This document shows positions 7,901 through 15,135 of a stretch of DNA of 64,000 nucleotides, in pieces; within the stretch, counting starts at the first letter, position 1, and each line of letters begins with the position of its first letter. Origin of the DNA: Veillonellaceae bacterium (GTDB lineage Bacteria > Bacillota > Negativicutes > Veillonellales > Dialisteraceae); contig DAJPGA010000001.1 in assembly GCA_025992895.1 (NCBI GenBank), forward strand, positions 1,134,501 to 1,198,500, read 5' to 3'. The notes below the pieces were generated by a model. The model was given only the letters and a program-made list of their open reading frames with translations. It searched no databases and was not told the origin of the DNA. The position numbers and the translations under genes were made by a program.

Positions 7901-8236
7901 GAACAAATTGTTCGGCATTGCATAAAATATTATGAGCCCCTTGGATAATTCATGAATAAGTGCTACCATTATATATAGAAAAGCGCTTATTTATAAATGG
8001 TCGTCTATAAATGAACATAAAGGGAATGTGTTCAGGGAGGTGATGGCTCAGGAAGAGCCGCTGCGGAAAGTTACACAGCGCTATGCTTGTACTGGATTTA
8101 TCAGCAAGAATGTTTTCTGGAAAAGCCGGATAAGAGGCGGTGGATACAGAGATCAGCTGAATAAATGGGGAATACGATGATTGAGGAAGCGCTTATGGCG
8201 CGGATATGAGTTTAATGATGGAATGAAGGCGTTACT
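7901..8236 (+). promoter_or_regulatory. Intergenic control region and long leader of the cfa gene
   Basis: The 546-base gap before cfa holds a GAACAA-A-TTGTTC palindrome (7901-7913), then a candidate extended -10 promoter (TTGGAT 7941-7946, 17 bp, TGC, TACCAT 7964-7969). The leader would be about 260 bases long. It includes hairpins GGCTC-AGGAA-GAGCC and CGCTG...CAGCG (8046-8080) and a 45-codon frame (8043-8180, MAQEEPLRKVTQ...) behind GGGAGG with only two bases of spacing. AAGCGCTTAT occurs twice (7981 and 8187). I recognise no known riboswitch. Confidence 0.35.
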
Positions 8237-9403
8237 ATGCATGTTTTAGATGATTTCCTTATTTATTATTTGCAGAGATTTGATAAATACTGTTTTGACG
8301 TAGTGATCCGTGACAAGGAATACAGGATTGGTAAGGGAGAGCCTGTATGCCGCGTTATTTTCCATAAGGACATCCCGAAGAAGGAACTCCTGACTTCTAC
8401 GTCTCTTGCTCTCGGGGAAGCGTACATGAGAGGAGATATTGAAGTCGAAGGGGATATGTTCACGGTCCTTAAAGGACTCCTCGAGCAGATCGATCAGTTC
8501 TCGCTGGACAGGAATGCCGTTGCATCCCTTCTCTATCCGCCGGAAGACAAGTCGACACAGAGGGAAGAGGTATGCTCCCATTATGACCTTGGCAATGATT
8601 TCTACAAGCTCTGGCTCGATCCGACGCTGAGCTATTCCTGCGCTTATTTCAAGAATGACAATGATACGCTGGAAGAAGCACAGAAAAACAAGGTCCATTA
8701 TATCCTGGAAAAGCTTCACCTTGAAAGGGGCATGAGTCTTCTGGATATCGGATGCGGCTGGGGCTACCTTCTGATTGAGGCTGCCAAGAAGTACGGCGTC
8801 AAGGGATATGGATGCACGCTCAGCCATGAACAGTGGGAAATGGGACAGGAAAGGATCAAGGCGCTCGGGCTCGAAGGCCAGGTACAGATCGACCTTCTCG
8901 ATTACAGGGACCTTCCGAAGAAGGGCATGACATTCGACCGCGCTGTCAGTGTCGGCATGCTGGAACATGTCGGCCGCTCGCAGTATGAACGGTACATGAG
9001 TGTTGTCGAGCAGGTTCTGAAGGACAAGGGTCTTTTCCTTTTGCACTTCATCAATGGCAGGGACAAGGTCAACAGCAATCCGTGGATGAGAAAGTATATC
9101 TTCCCGGGCGGAACGCTTCCTACCATGTATGAAATGCTCGAAATTGCGTATAAGGGCCAGTTCCAGCTTCTGGACGTGGAAAGTCTTCGCCGCCATTATT
9201 ACAAGACGCTTTCTTGCTGGTATCATAACTTCCAGAAGGTACGCGGACAGGTGGAAGCCAAGATGGGCAGCGAATTCGTCCGCATGTGGGATCTTTATCT
9301 CTGCGGCTGCGCTGCTGCCTTCTATATCGGATACATCGATGTGGACCAGATGCTCTTTACCAAGGGAACCAATAACGATCTCCCGATGACAAGATGGTAT
9401 TAA
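8237..9403 (+). CDS. cfa: Cyclopropane-fatty-acyl-phospholipid synthase
   Basis: 388 residues. The enzyme transfers a methylene group from S-adenosylmethionine to double bonds of membrane phospholipid acyl chains. The SAM-binding motif I is LLDIGCGWGYLLIEAAKKYG near residue 170, followed by GCTLSHEQ. The conserved MLEHVGRSQYERY, characteristic of the family, is near residue 240. The N-terminal ~110 residues form the lipid-binding region, and the segment SHYDLGNDFYKLWLDPTLSY is highly conserved in Cfa proteins. The ribosome site is weak (GAAGG). It has its own long upstream region and is followed by a separate promoter region, so it is probably monocistronic. Confidence 0.92.
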   Translation: MHVLDDFLIYYLQRFDKYCFDVVIRDKEYRIGKGEPVCRVIFHKDIPKKELLTSTSLALGEAYMRGDIEVEGDMFTVLKGLLEQIDQFSLDRNAVASLLYPPEDKSTQREEVCSHYDLGNDFYKLWLDPTLSYSCAYFKNDNDTLEEAQKNKVHYILEKLHLERGMSLLDIGCGWGYLLIEAAKKYGVKGYGCTLSHEQWEMGQERIKALGLEGQVQIDLLDYRDLPKKGMTFDRAVSVGMLEHVGRSQYERYMSVVEQVLKDKGLFLLHFINGRDKVNSNPWMRKYIFPGGTLPTMYEMLEIAYKGQFQLLDVESLRRHYYKTLSCWYHNFQKVRGQVEAKMGSEFVRMWDLYLCGCAAAFYIGYIDVDQMLFTKGTNNDLPMTRWY

Positions 9404-9426
9404 GTCCCTTGAGGAAATGTCACAAT

Positions 9427-9456
9427 ATATCAAAAATTTTTAATCTATTTTGATAT
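9427..9456 (+). promoter_or_regulatory. AT-rich dyad upstream of desulfoferrodoxin
   Basis: ATATCAAAA (9427-9435) and TTTTGATAT (9448-9456) form a perfect 9-bp inverted repeat with a 12-base spacer. TTGATA inside the right arm could act as a -35; GGATAATATT (about 9476) is -10-like but spacing is long. Possible operator of a redox regulator (inference). Confidence 0.4.
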
Positions 9457-9561
9457 ACATTTCCATCTTTTTGTGGGATAATATTTATAGATATGAATGA
9501 AGCACAGGGTTTCATTCATATTTTCTACAGTTTTTGGTTATCTCTGAAGGGGGTAAGGAAC

Positions 9562-9936
9562 ATGGCAGTAGAATTTTACAAATGTAACGTATGTGGAAAT
9601 GTTCTTGCGGTGATCACGAACGGCGGCGGCACAAGCCTCACCTGCTGCGGCAAACCGATGGAACACCTGATTCCGGGATCGACAGATGCAGCTGCTGAAA
9701 AGCATGTACCGGTTGTAGAAAAAGGTGAAAAGATGCTCCATGTACAGGTCGGATCCACTCCGCACCCGATGCTGGAAAATCACTACATCGAATGGATCGC
9801 TATGGAATGTGAAGGCAGACTCCACTTCAAATATCTGAAACCGGGCGACAAGCCGGAAACAGATTTCCATCTTGTTGAACATGGCACGGTTTATGCATAC
9901 TGCAACCTCCATGGTCTCTGGAAAACTGAATTCTAA
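9562..9936 (+). CDS. dfx: Desulfoferrodoxin (superoxide reductase)
   Basis: 124 residues from ATG at 9562, chosen for the site AAGGGGGTAAGG. The N-terminal desulforedoxin domain has the Fe(Cys)4 ligands CNVC (residues 8 and 11) and CC (28-29). The C-terminal superoxide-reductase domain has the Fe(His)4Cys ligands in EKHVP, HPMLENHYIEW and YCNLHGLW. The enzyme reduces superoxide to hydrogen peroxide without releasing oxygen, a defence typical of anaerobes. The two-iron arrangement marks it as class I. It has its own upstream dyad and a downstream hairpin terminator, so it is probably transcribed alone. Confidence 0.95.
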   Translation: MAVEFYKCNVCGNVLAVITNGGGTSLTCCGKPMEHLIPGSTDAAAEKHVPVVEKGEKMLHVQVGSTPHPMLENHYIEWIAMECEGRLHFKYLKPGDKPETDFHLVEHGTVYAYCNLHGLWKTEF

Positions 9937-9945
9937 TCCATCATG

Positions 9946-9977
9946 AAAACGGGTCTCCGCAAGGGGATCCGTTTTTT
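9946..9977 (+). terminator. Terminator after dfx
   Basis: AAAACGGGTC pairs with GATCCGTTTT (one G-T pair), followed by a T run. Confidence 0.75.
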
Positions 9978-9990
9978 CGGCCTAAGCAAT

Positions 9991-10039
9991 AAAAAAAGAA
10001 ACAAAATCTGATTTTCTGTCAGCATCTTGTTTCTTTTTT
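9991..10039 (-). terminator. Terminator of the MerR gene (likely bidirectional)
   Basis: AAAAAAGAAACAA... pairs with ...TTGTTTCTTTTTT. It lies between the convergent dfx and MerR genes and has T-rich flanks on both strands. Confidence 0.65.
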
Positions 10040-10091
10040 GTTTATACTCTTGAAATATTTCGGGATGGGTACATAATAATGAAAGGGGGAA

Positions 10092-10562
10092 TCAGAGATC
10101 TTTCCTCTCTTTCCTCGGAACCGCATGGAGATGTACATAGGCATCGCGGAGATGGACAGGGAGTTCAGTTTCATCCATTCCTGCCGGAACCTTTGTCGTT
10201 CCTGCGCGCTTGGCGGTTTCATAGTACCAGATTTTATATTCGACCATGCCCATCATGTCCTCAAGCTCTTCCATTTTCTTTCTGAGGAGTTTCTTCTGGT
10301 GGGAGAGGATTTTCAACCGGGTATCGATTGTCTTCTGGCCGTCATTGGGAAGACGGATGAAGTCGCGGATTTCCTTCAGGGGAAGGCCTGCTTTTTTCAA
10401 GCACTGGATGAGCCGGAGGCTCGCAAAATCTGAATCACGGAACATGCGCATGCCTCCGCTGGAACGTTCCAGTTCGGGAAGGAGTCCTTCCTTATCGTAA
10501 TAGCGGAGTGTAGAAGCTGGAATTCCTAAAATTTTGGCTGCCTCGCCGGCGGTATAGAGCAT
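10092..10562 (-). CDS. MerR-family transcriptional regulator
   Basis: 156 residues from ATG at 10562, chosen because CAGGAGGGCC sits upstream. The N-terminal MerR helix-turn-helix reads LYTAGEAAKILGIPASTLRYYD, with the wing YDKEGLLPELERSSGGMRMF. A long dimerisation helix follows (KILSHQKKLLRKKMEELEDM). There is no cysteine cluster for metal binding, so it fits the aldehyde/redox-sensing AdhR/NmlR-like or YyaN-like branch. It is divergent from an alcohol dehydrogenase operon whose promoter has the 19-bp spacer typical of MerR targets, making it the probable local activator. Confidence 0.9.
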   Translation of the reverse strand: MLYTAGEAAKILGIPASTLRYYDKEGLLPELERSSGGMRMFRDSDFASLRLIQCLKKAGLPLKEIRDFIRLPNDGQKTIDTRLKILSHQKKLLRKKMEELEDMMGMVEYKIWYYETAKRAGTTKVPAGMDETELPVHLRDAYVHLHAVPRKERKDL

Positions 10563-10596
10563 GATGGCCCTCCTGAAAGATTTTTGAATCAAGGTC

Positions 10597-10627
10597 TTGA
10601 CTTAAAGTCGATTTTAACATTTAGAAT
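10597..10627 (+). promoter_or_regulatory. MerR-type promoter/operator for the adh operon
   Basis: TTGACT (10597-10602), a 19-bp spacer and TAGAAT (10622-10627). The spacer contains the near-perfect dyad TTAAAGTC-GATTTTAA. The long spacer with an internal dyad is the hallmark of promoters activated by MerR proteins, and it resembles CTTGACTT-type sites of the NmlR/AdhR group. It lies about 35 bases from the MerR start codon, so it may also control that gene. Confidence 0.65.
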
Positions 10628-10720
10628 AGACTTGAACTTAATTGAATTATAAATCAATTATGTCCATTAAGTCAATCAGGGACCCTGTGTCCTGTTATAG
10701 AAAGATAAGGAGGAATTATT

Positions 10721-11902
10721 GTGGAAAGAAATAAGTTATTTCAGGTATTTGTTCCAACTTGCTGGCTTTTTGGCGAAGGGCAGCTGAATCATCTTCATGA
10801 ACAGGCTCTTCCGGGCAAGAAAGCACTGATCATTATTTCCAACGGCAAATCAACAAGAGCCAATGGTTACCTGGAAAGAACGGAAAAGGAACTGCATCAG
10901 GCAGGTGTGGAAACATCCGTATTTGACAAGATTCAGGCAAACCCGATCCATACGACTGTCATGGAAGGCGCAAAGGCAGCCCGTGATTTCGGCGCTGATT
11001 TCCTTGTTGCTTTGGGCGGCGGTTCCGTCATGGATGCCACAAAGGCCATTGCCATCATGTCGACAAATGACGGCACGCTCTGGGACTATGTAGCAAGCGG
11101 CACAGGCAAAGGCAAGCCGATTGCCAACAAGCCTCTTCCGATGGTAGACATCACGACGACAGCAGGCACAGGCTCTGAAGTAGACTGCGGCGGCGTCATC
11201 ACAAATACTGAAACACACGAAAAGACCGGTATTGTCGATCTTGGCATCTTCCCGGTCCTCTCTATTGTCGATCCGGAACTGATGGCATCTGTCCCGCCGA
11301 AATTCACTGCATACCAGGGATTTGACGCACTCTTCCACAGCACGGAATGCTACATTTCCAAGCCGGCCAATCTGATGAGCAATATGGTTGCATCGACTGC
11401 CATCAGGAATATCGGCAAGTACCTTCCAAGAGCCGTAGCAGACGGAAGCGATATGGAAGCCAGAGAACATGTGGCATTTGCCAATACCATGTCCGGCTAC
11501 TCCATGATGACAGGCAGCTGCACATCCGAACATTCCCTCGAACATGCACTGAGCGCTTATCATGAATCCCTGCCGCACGGCGCAGGCCTCATCATGATTT
11601 CCCTGGCTTACTACCGCACTTTTATTAAGTATCATTGCTGCGATGACCGCTTCATCGATATGGCACGTTTCCTTGGCATGGAAAATGCAGACAAGCCGGA
11701 AGATTTCCTGACGGCTCTTGAAAATCTGCAGAAGGCATGCGGCGTAGCTGATCTGAAGATGAGCGACTATGGTATCAAGGAAGAAGAATTCGAAGGCTTC
11801 GTCAAGAATGCAAGAACTGTCATGGGAGCACTCTTCCCGGCAGATCCGTACGTTCTTTCTGATGAAAACTGCGTCAACATTTACAAGGAATCCTATAAGT
11901 AA
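10721..11902 (+). CDS. Iron-containing alcohol dehydrogenase
   Basis: 393 residues with a GTG start behind AAGGAGGAA. Group III iron-dependent alcohol dehydrogenase, converting alcohols and aldehydes with NAD(P). The dinucleotide motif is ALGGGSVMDATKAIAIM near residue 97. Metal ligands are in TAYQGFDALFHSTECY, TSEHSLEHALSAYHE and LPHGAGLIMISLAYY. It is closely related to the IS-split gene at 4201 and may compensate for it. It heads an operon with a cupin, a flavodoxin, a phosphoesterase and a RibD-like reductase, and is probably activated by the divergent MerR protein. The substrate is not defined. Confidence 0.92.
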   Translation: MERNKLFQVFVPTCWLFGEGQLNHLHEQALPGKKALIIISNGKSTRANGYLERTEKELHQAGVETSVFDKIQANPIHTTVMEGAKAARDFGADFLVALGGGSVMDATKAIAIMSTNDGTLWDYVASGTGKGKPIANKPLPMVDITTTAGTGSEVDCGGVITNTETHEKTGIVDLGIFPVLSIVDPELMASVPPKFTAYQGFDALFHSTECYISKPANLMSNMVASTAIRNIGKYLPRAVADGSDMEAREHVAFANTMSGYSMMTGSCTSEHSLEHALSAYHESLPHGAGLIMISLAYYRTFIKYHCCDDRFIDMARFLGMENADKPEDFLTALENLQKACGVADLKMSDYGIKEEEFEGFVKNARTVMGALFPADPYVLSDENCVNIYKESYK

Positions 11903-11940
11903 TAGATAATAAAATAAAGGAATCGTGGGAGGAAAAGGAT

Positions 11941-12345
11941 ATGGATAAGGATCATGTTTCCGCTTTTGCATCGGGAGAGCCCAATACAGCGTATGCCCAG
12001 TATTTCACCGGCCAGAGCTACCTGAAGATGCTGACAAAGGGAAAAATTCCCGTGGCCAATGTCACATTTGAACCGGGTTGCCGCAATCACTGGCATATCC
12101 ATCATAAGGGCGGCCAGATTCTGCTCTGCGTGGGCGGAGTCGGATATTATCAGGAATGGGGACAGCCTGCGCGCCGTCTTGTTCCCGGAGATGTCGTTGA
12201 GATTGCGCCTGAGGTCAAGCACTGGCACGGCGCTGCGCCGGATTCCTGGTTCTCGCACATTGCCATTGAAGTGCCGGCAGAAGGCTCTTCGAATGAATGG
12301 TGCGAAGAAGTGAGTGATGAAGAATACAAGAAGGCTGTGAAATGA
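11941..12345 (+). CDS. Cupin-domain protein
   Basis: 134 residues, single conserved beta-barrel cupin. Motif 1 is CRNHWHIHHKGGQILLCVGG near residue 44 and motif 2 is PGDVVEIAPEVKHWHG near residue 85, so the metal-binding histidines are present. Related proteins are often annotated as cupins associated with carboxymuconolactone decarboxylases; the function is not known. GGGAGGAAAAGGAT precedes the start. It overlaps the flavodoxin gene by four bases (ATGA), which implies translational coupling and a shared redox role. Confidence 0.85.
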   Translation: MDKDHVSAFASGEPNTAYAQYFTGQSYLKMLTKGKIPVANVTFEPGCRNHWHIHHKGGQILLCVGGVGYYQEWGQPARRLVPGDVVEIAPEVKHWHGAAPDSWFSHIAIEVPAEGSSNEWCEEVSDEEYKKAVK

Positions 12346-12842
12346 AAACGCTGATTCTTTATTACTCCAAAAGCGGCCATACAAGGGATCTGGCAGCCGC
12401 TATCCACAAGGTGATCGGCGGGGACATGAGTGAGCTTAAATCGCAGAGGAAGTATTCCTCTTCCTATGGCATGACGATTCTGCAGGCAGGCCTGGATAAG
12501 TTCCGCGGCCGTATTCCTGAAACGGAACCTGTATCTTTTAACCTGAACGATTATGACGTGATCTTCCTGGGATGCCCGACATGGTATTTCACGATGGCTC
12601 CTGCCATGCAGCAGTTCCTCTCACATGCTGATCTTAAAGGGAAGCACGTATTCACATTCTCCACCAGCGGAGGAAGCCCGAAAAAGACACTGGAAGATTT
12701 GCGCATGGCTGTCGAAAAGAGAGGTGGCACGATGGAAGAGCAGCTTCAGGTATCCTACAAGAAGGAAAACCGCATGACAGCCCAGCGCGAAATCGATCAG
12801 TGGATCAGGAAGGCCACTGACCGCCTGGAATTTTTGAAGTAA
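12342..12842 (+). CDS. Flavodoxin
   Basis: 166 residues. The N-terminal phosphate-binding loop YYSKSGHTRDLA fits FMN binding, followed by the aromatic isoalloxazine loops FLGCPTWYFTMAPAM and FSTSGGSPKKTL. This pattern matches flavodoxins of the family that often replace ferredoxin or serve as a partner for small reductases. It overlaps the cupin gene by ATGA, and the next gene follows after 19 bases. Placement in an alcohol dehydrogenase operon under a MerR promoter suggests a part in aldehyde or redox stress (inference). Confidence 0.88.
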   Translation: MKTLILYYSKSGHTRDLAAAIHKVIGGDMSELKSQRKYSSSYGMTILQAGLDKFRGRIPETEPVSFNLNDYDVIFLGCPTWYFTMAPAMQQFLSHADLKGKHVFTFSTSGGSPKKTLEDLRMAVEKRGGTMEEQLQVSYKKENRMTAQREIDQWIRKATDRLEFLK

Positions 12843-12861
12843 TGGAATAAAGGAACAACTA

Positions 12862-14142
12862 TTGAAGAAAACATTGAAAATAGCAGCCTGCGTGATGGCG
12901 CTCTGCGCAGCAGTATCGATTGCGGGATGCTCATCTTCCGGATCCTCCGGCAAGGCGGCTTCAGGAGAAGTCAAGGAAACGATGCGCCCCTATTCCGTCC
13001 GCCAGGTCGTAGCAGCCGATAATGAGCACGGCCGCACGATCATGTGGCAGATGACAAACGGGAAGGAAGACAGCCTCGAATACAGGAAAGCGGGCAGCAA
13101 TGATATCCGTTCCGTCAAAGCTGTGTCCAAGGAGCTCAAGGGCGACAAAGGCGTCAGCGACAGCTTCGTCTATACCGCAAGGCTGGACAACCTGGAAAAG
13201 GGAACCGATTATGAATACCGTACCCGCCAGGGGAATGAAGTCAGCAAATGGTATCCGCTTGCTACCGATAACGGCGGCAAGTTCAAGGCTATCGTGACCT
13301 CGGATTCCCAGAGCTCGGATTATTCCGACTGGGAGAAATTATTCAAGGATGCTGCATCCAGAAATCCTGATGCCGCTTTCTTTATCGACCTTGGAGATAT
13401 CGTAGATAACGGCCAGGATGAATATCAGTGGCAGGCATGGTTCAAGACAGTCGCTGATACGATTGACAAGATTCCTGTAGCTCCGGCTGTAGGCAATCAT
13501 GAAGCCTATTCCCTTGACTGGAAGGAAACGATGCCGGAAAGGTACCTGACTCATTTCAGCCTTCCGAAGAACGGCGACGACAAGCTTGCCAATCACTACT
13601 ATTCCTTCGACTGGGGCGACGTTCACTTTACGGTGCTTGATACATCCCTTGTAGAAGAGAAGCAGTGGGTGCCGGACCTTTTTGAAAAAGAAAAAGCATG
13701 GGCTGAAAAGGATATCACATCTTCGAAGAAGAAATGGAAGGTCGTCCTGATGCACAAGGATCCTCTCCAGTATTCCTTTGCTGATCCGAGCCGTCCGGCC
13801 CGCGAGGAAGGATTCTCCGATGAAGGAAAGGAATTCATGCCGATCTTTGACAAGACAGGCGTCGACCTTGTCCTCTCGGCACACCTTCATACGTACAGAG
13901 ACAGAGGCCATATTTATGACTTCAAGCGCGCAGACCACGGACCGGTCTATGTCATCCTTGGCCTTGGCGGCAATGTACGCTATCCGGGCCTCTGGAAGCG
14001 CCATGCGCTTGATGAATATGTAGCGCCGCAGCCAGAAACCGACAATTACAACGTGTTTGAGGCTGATGATAACCAGCTTGTTCTGAGCGGATACCTGCCT
14101 GATGGCACGCTCCTGCATCAGACGATTGTCAGAAAGGATTAA
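12862..14142 (+). CDS. Lipoprotein metallophosphoesterase (purple acid phosphatase type)
   Basis: 426 residues with a TTG start and the weak site AAAGGAAC. The signal peptide ends in the lipobox SIAGC (Cys near residue 23), so it is anchored to a membrane and acts outside the cytoplasm. Residues ~40-135 resemble the fibronectin-like N-terminal domain of purple acid phosphatases (YEYRTRQGNEVSKWYPL). The catalytic domain shows metal motifs VTSDSQ, DLGDIVDNGQ, VGNHEAYS, LMHKDP and SAHLHTYRDR. It should hydrolyse phosphate esters; the substrate is unknown. It is the fourth gene of the MerR-linked operon. Confidence 0.88.
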   Translation: MKKTLKIAACVMALCAAVSIAGCSSSGSSGKAASGEVKETMRPYSVRQVVAADNEHGRTIMWQMTNGKEDSLEYRKAGSNDIRSVKAVSKELKGDKGVSDSFVYTARLDNLEKGTDYEYRTRQGNEVSKWYPLATDNGGKFKAIVTSDSQSSDYSDWEKLFKDAASRNPDAAFFIDLGDIVDNGQDEYQWQAWFKTVADTIDKIPVAPAVGNHEAYSLDWKETMPERYLTHFSLPKNGDDKLANHYYSFDWGDVHFTVLDTSLVEEKQWVPDLFEKEKAWAEKDITSSKKKWKVVLMHKDPLQYSFADPSRPAREEGFSDEGKEFMPIFDKTGVDLVLSAHLHTYRDRGHIYDFKRADHGPVYVILGLGGNVRYPGLWKRHALDEYVAPQPETDNYNVFEADDNQLVLSGYLPDGTLLHQTIVRKD

Positions 14143-14144
14143 TT

Positions 14145-14825
14145 ATGGACAGAGCAAAAGTCATTTTACACATGATGATATCAATCGATGGAAAAATCGA
14201 AGGATACTTCGCAGATGCCCCGCTGACCGGCGCATGCGGTGACTATTATGAAGAAGTCATCCCAAAACTGGGAGATGCGCATGGGACTGGTTCTTATACG
14301 GCATGCCTTTACATGGCGCAGGCCGATGTGGATTACGATGCCTTCAAGGATACCCCGGTTGAAGATGGTGATTTCATTGTCAAGAATGAAGAAGGAAAGT
14401 ACCTCTTTGTTTTCGACCGTCATGGCAAGTGCAACTGGGATGATGCATTCTCTGGCGGAATGCAGATCGTGGAAGTCCTGACCCGCACCGTCAGAAAAGA
14501 ATACCTGGCTTACCTTAGAAGCAAGAACATCTCTTACATCTTTGCCGGTGAAAATGATCTGGAGCCGGAACACAGCCTTGAAAAAATGAAAGCTTACTTC
14601 GGCATTCATACACTCGTCCTCTGCGGCGGCGCTACCATCAACGGCGTCTTCTTAAAGGCAGGCATGGTCGATGGCATTTCCGAAGTCATCGTTCCGCATG
14701 TCGAAGGAAACCATGACCAGAAGGGCATTGCAGAAACGAATGTATTCGTTCCTGATTCCTTCCCGCTTAAGAAAGTGACACAGCTTCCAAATGGCGGCGT
14801 TCATCTCGTCTTTGAAAAGAAGTAA
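14145..14825 (+). CDS. RibD C-terminal domain (dihydrofolate-reductase-like) protein
   Basis: 226 residues. The N-terminus HMMISIDGKIEGYF is the characteristic start of the RibD C-terminal/DHFR-like reductase family, and LVLCGGATINGVFLKAGMVDG is its second landmark, including the nucleotide-binding GG. Such proteins are NADPH-dependent reductases; many outside the riboflavin pathway have no assigned substrate. It starts two bases after the phosphoesterase stop and is the last gene of the operon, followed by a terminator. There is no deaminase domain, so a direct role in riboflavin synthesis is unlikely. Confidence 0.85.
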   Translation: MDRAKVILHMMISIDGKIEGYFADAPLTGACGDYYEEVIPKLGDAHGTGSYTACLYMAQADVDYDAFKDTPVEDGDFIVKNEEGKYLFVFDRHGKCNWDDAFSGGMQIVEVLTRTVRKEYLAYLRSKNISYIFAGENDLEPEHSLEKMKAYFGIHTLVLCGGATINGVFLKAGMVDGISEVIVPHVEGNHDQKGIAETNVFVPDSFPLKKVTQLPNGGVHLVFEKK

Positions 14826-14837
14826 ATTGTGAATTCT

Positions 14838-14880
14838 AAGAGGGCCGTGACAATGACTGCACTTGTCACAGCCCTTTTTA
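14838..14880 (+). terminator. Rho-independent terminator (palindrome family member 2)
   Basis: Stem AAGAGGGC.GTGACAA with TTGTCAC.GCCCTTTTT; loop TGACTGCAC, shared with other members of the family. It closes the operon that starts at 10721. Confidence 0.85.
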
Positions 14881-15059
14881 TCGTGTATGTTTTACTGCAA
14901 CTTTTCCTATAAACGAAGCCTGGAAGAGTTTGTTTACTTTGCCAGAAAATGATCACTTATGAAATTTTGTCCGGCGTGCGGGCAAAAGCGGCGGAAGATT
15001 CGATATCTTCGGATGAAACCTATATTCATATTTTTATGGCGGATTAGGACATATTGTTG

Positions 15060-15108
15060 TATAATAAACGAAAACTTTAGTAAAGGGCAGATGGAGACAG
15101 AGTCTGCC
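15060..15108 (+). promoter_or_regulatory. Possible -10 box and leader hairpin before the antiporter gene
   Basis: The 310-base stretch 14826-15135 holds the terminator above, a TATAAT box (15060-15065) without a clear -35, and a hairpin GGCAGA (15086-15091) with TCTGCC (15103-15108). I see nothing else in it. Confidence 0.3.
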
Positions 15109-15135
15109 GGCAAAATGGAGAGGATTGGTGTTTTT

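Noticed and set aside
8246..9433. 395-codon minus-strand frame opposite cfa
   Set aside because: The plus strand encodes a clear cyclopropane synthase with all motifs; the antisense frame has no support.
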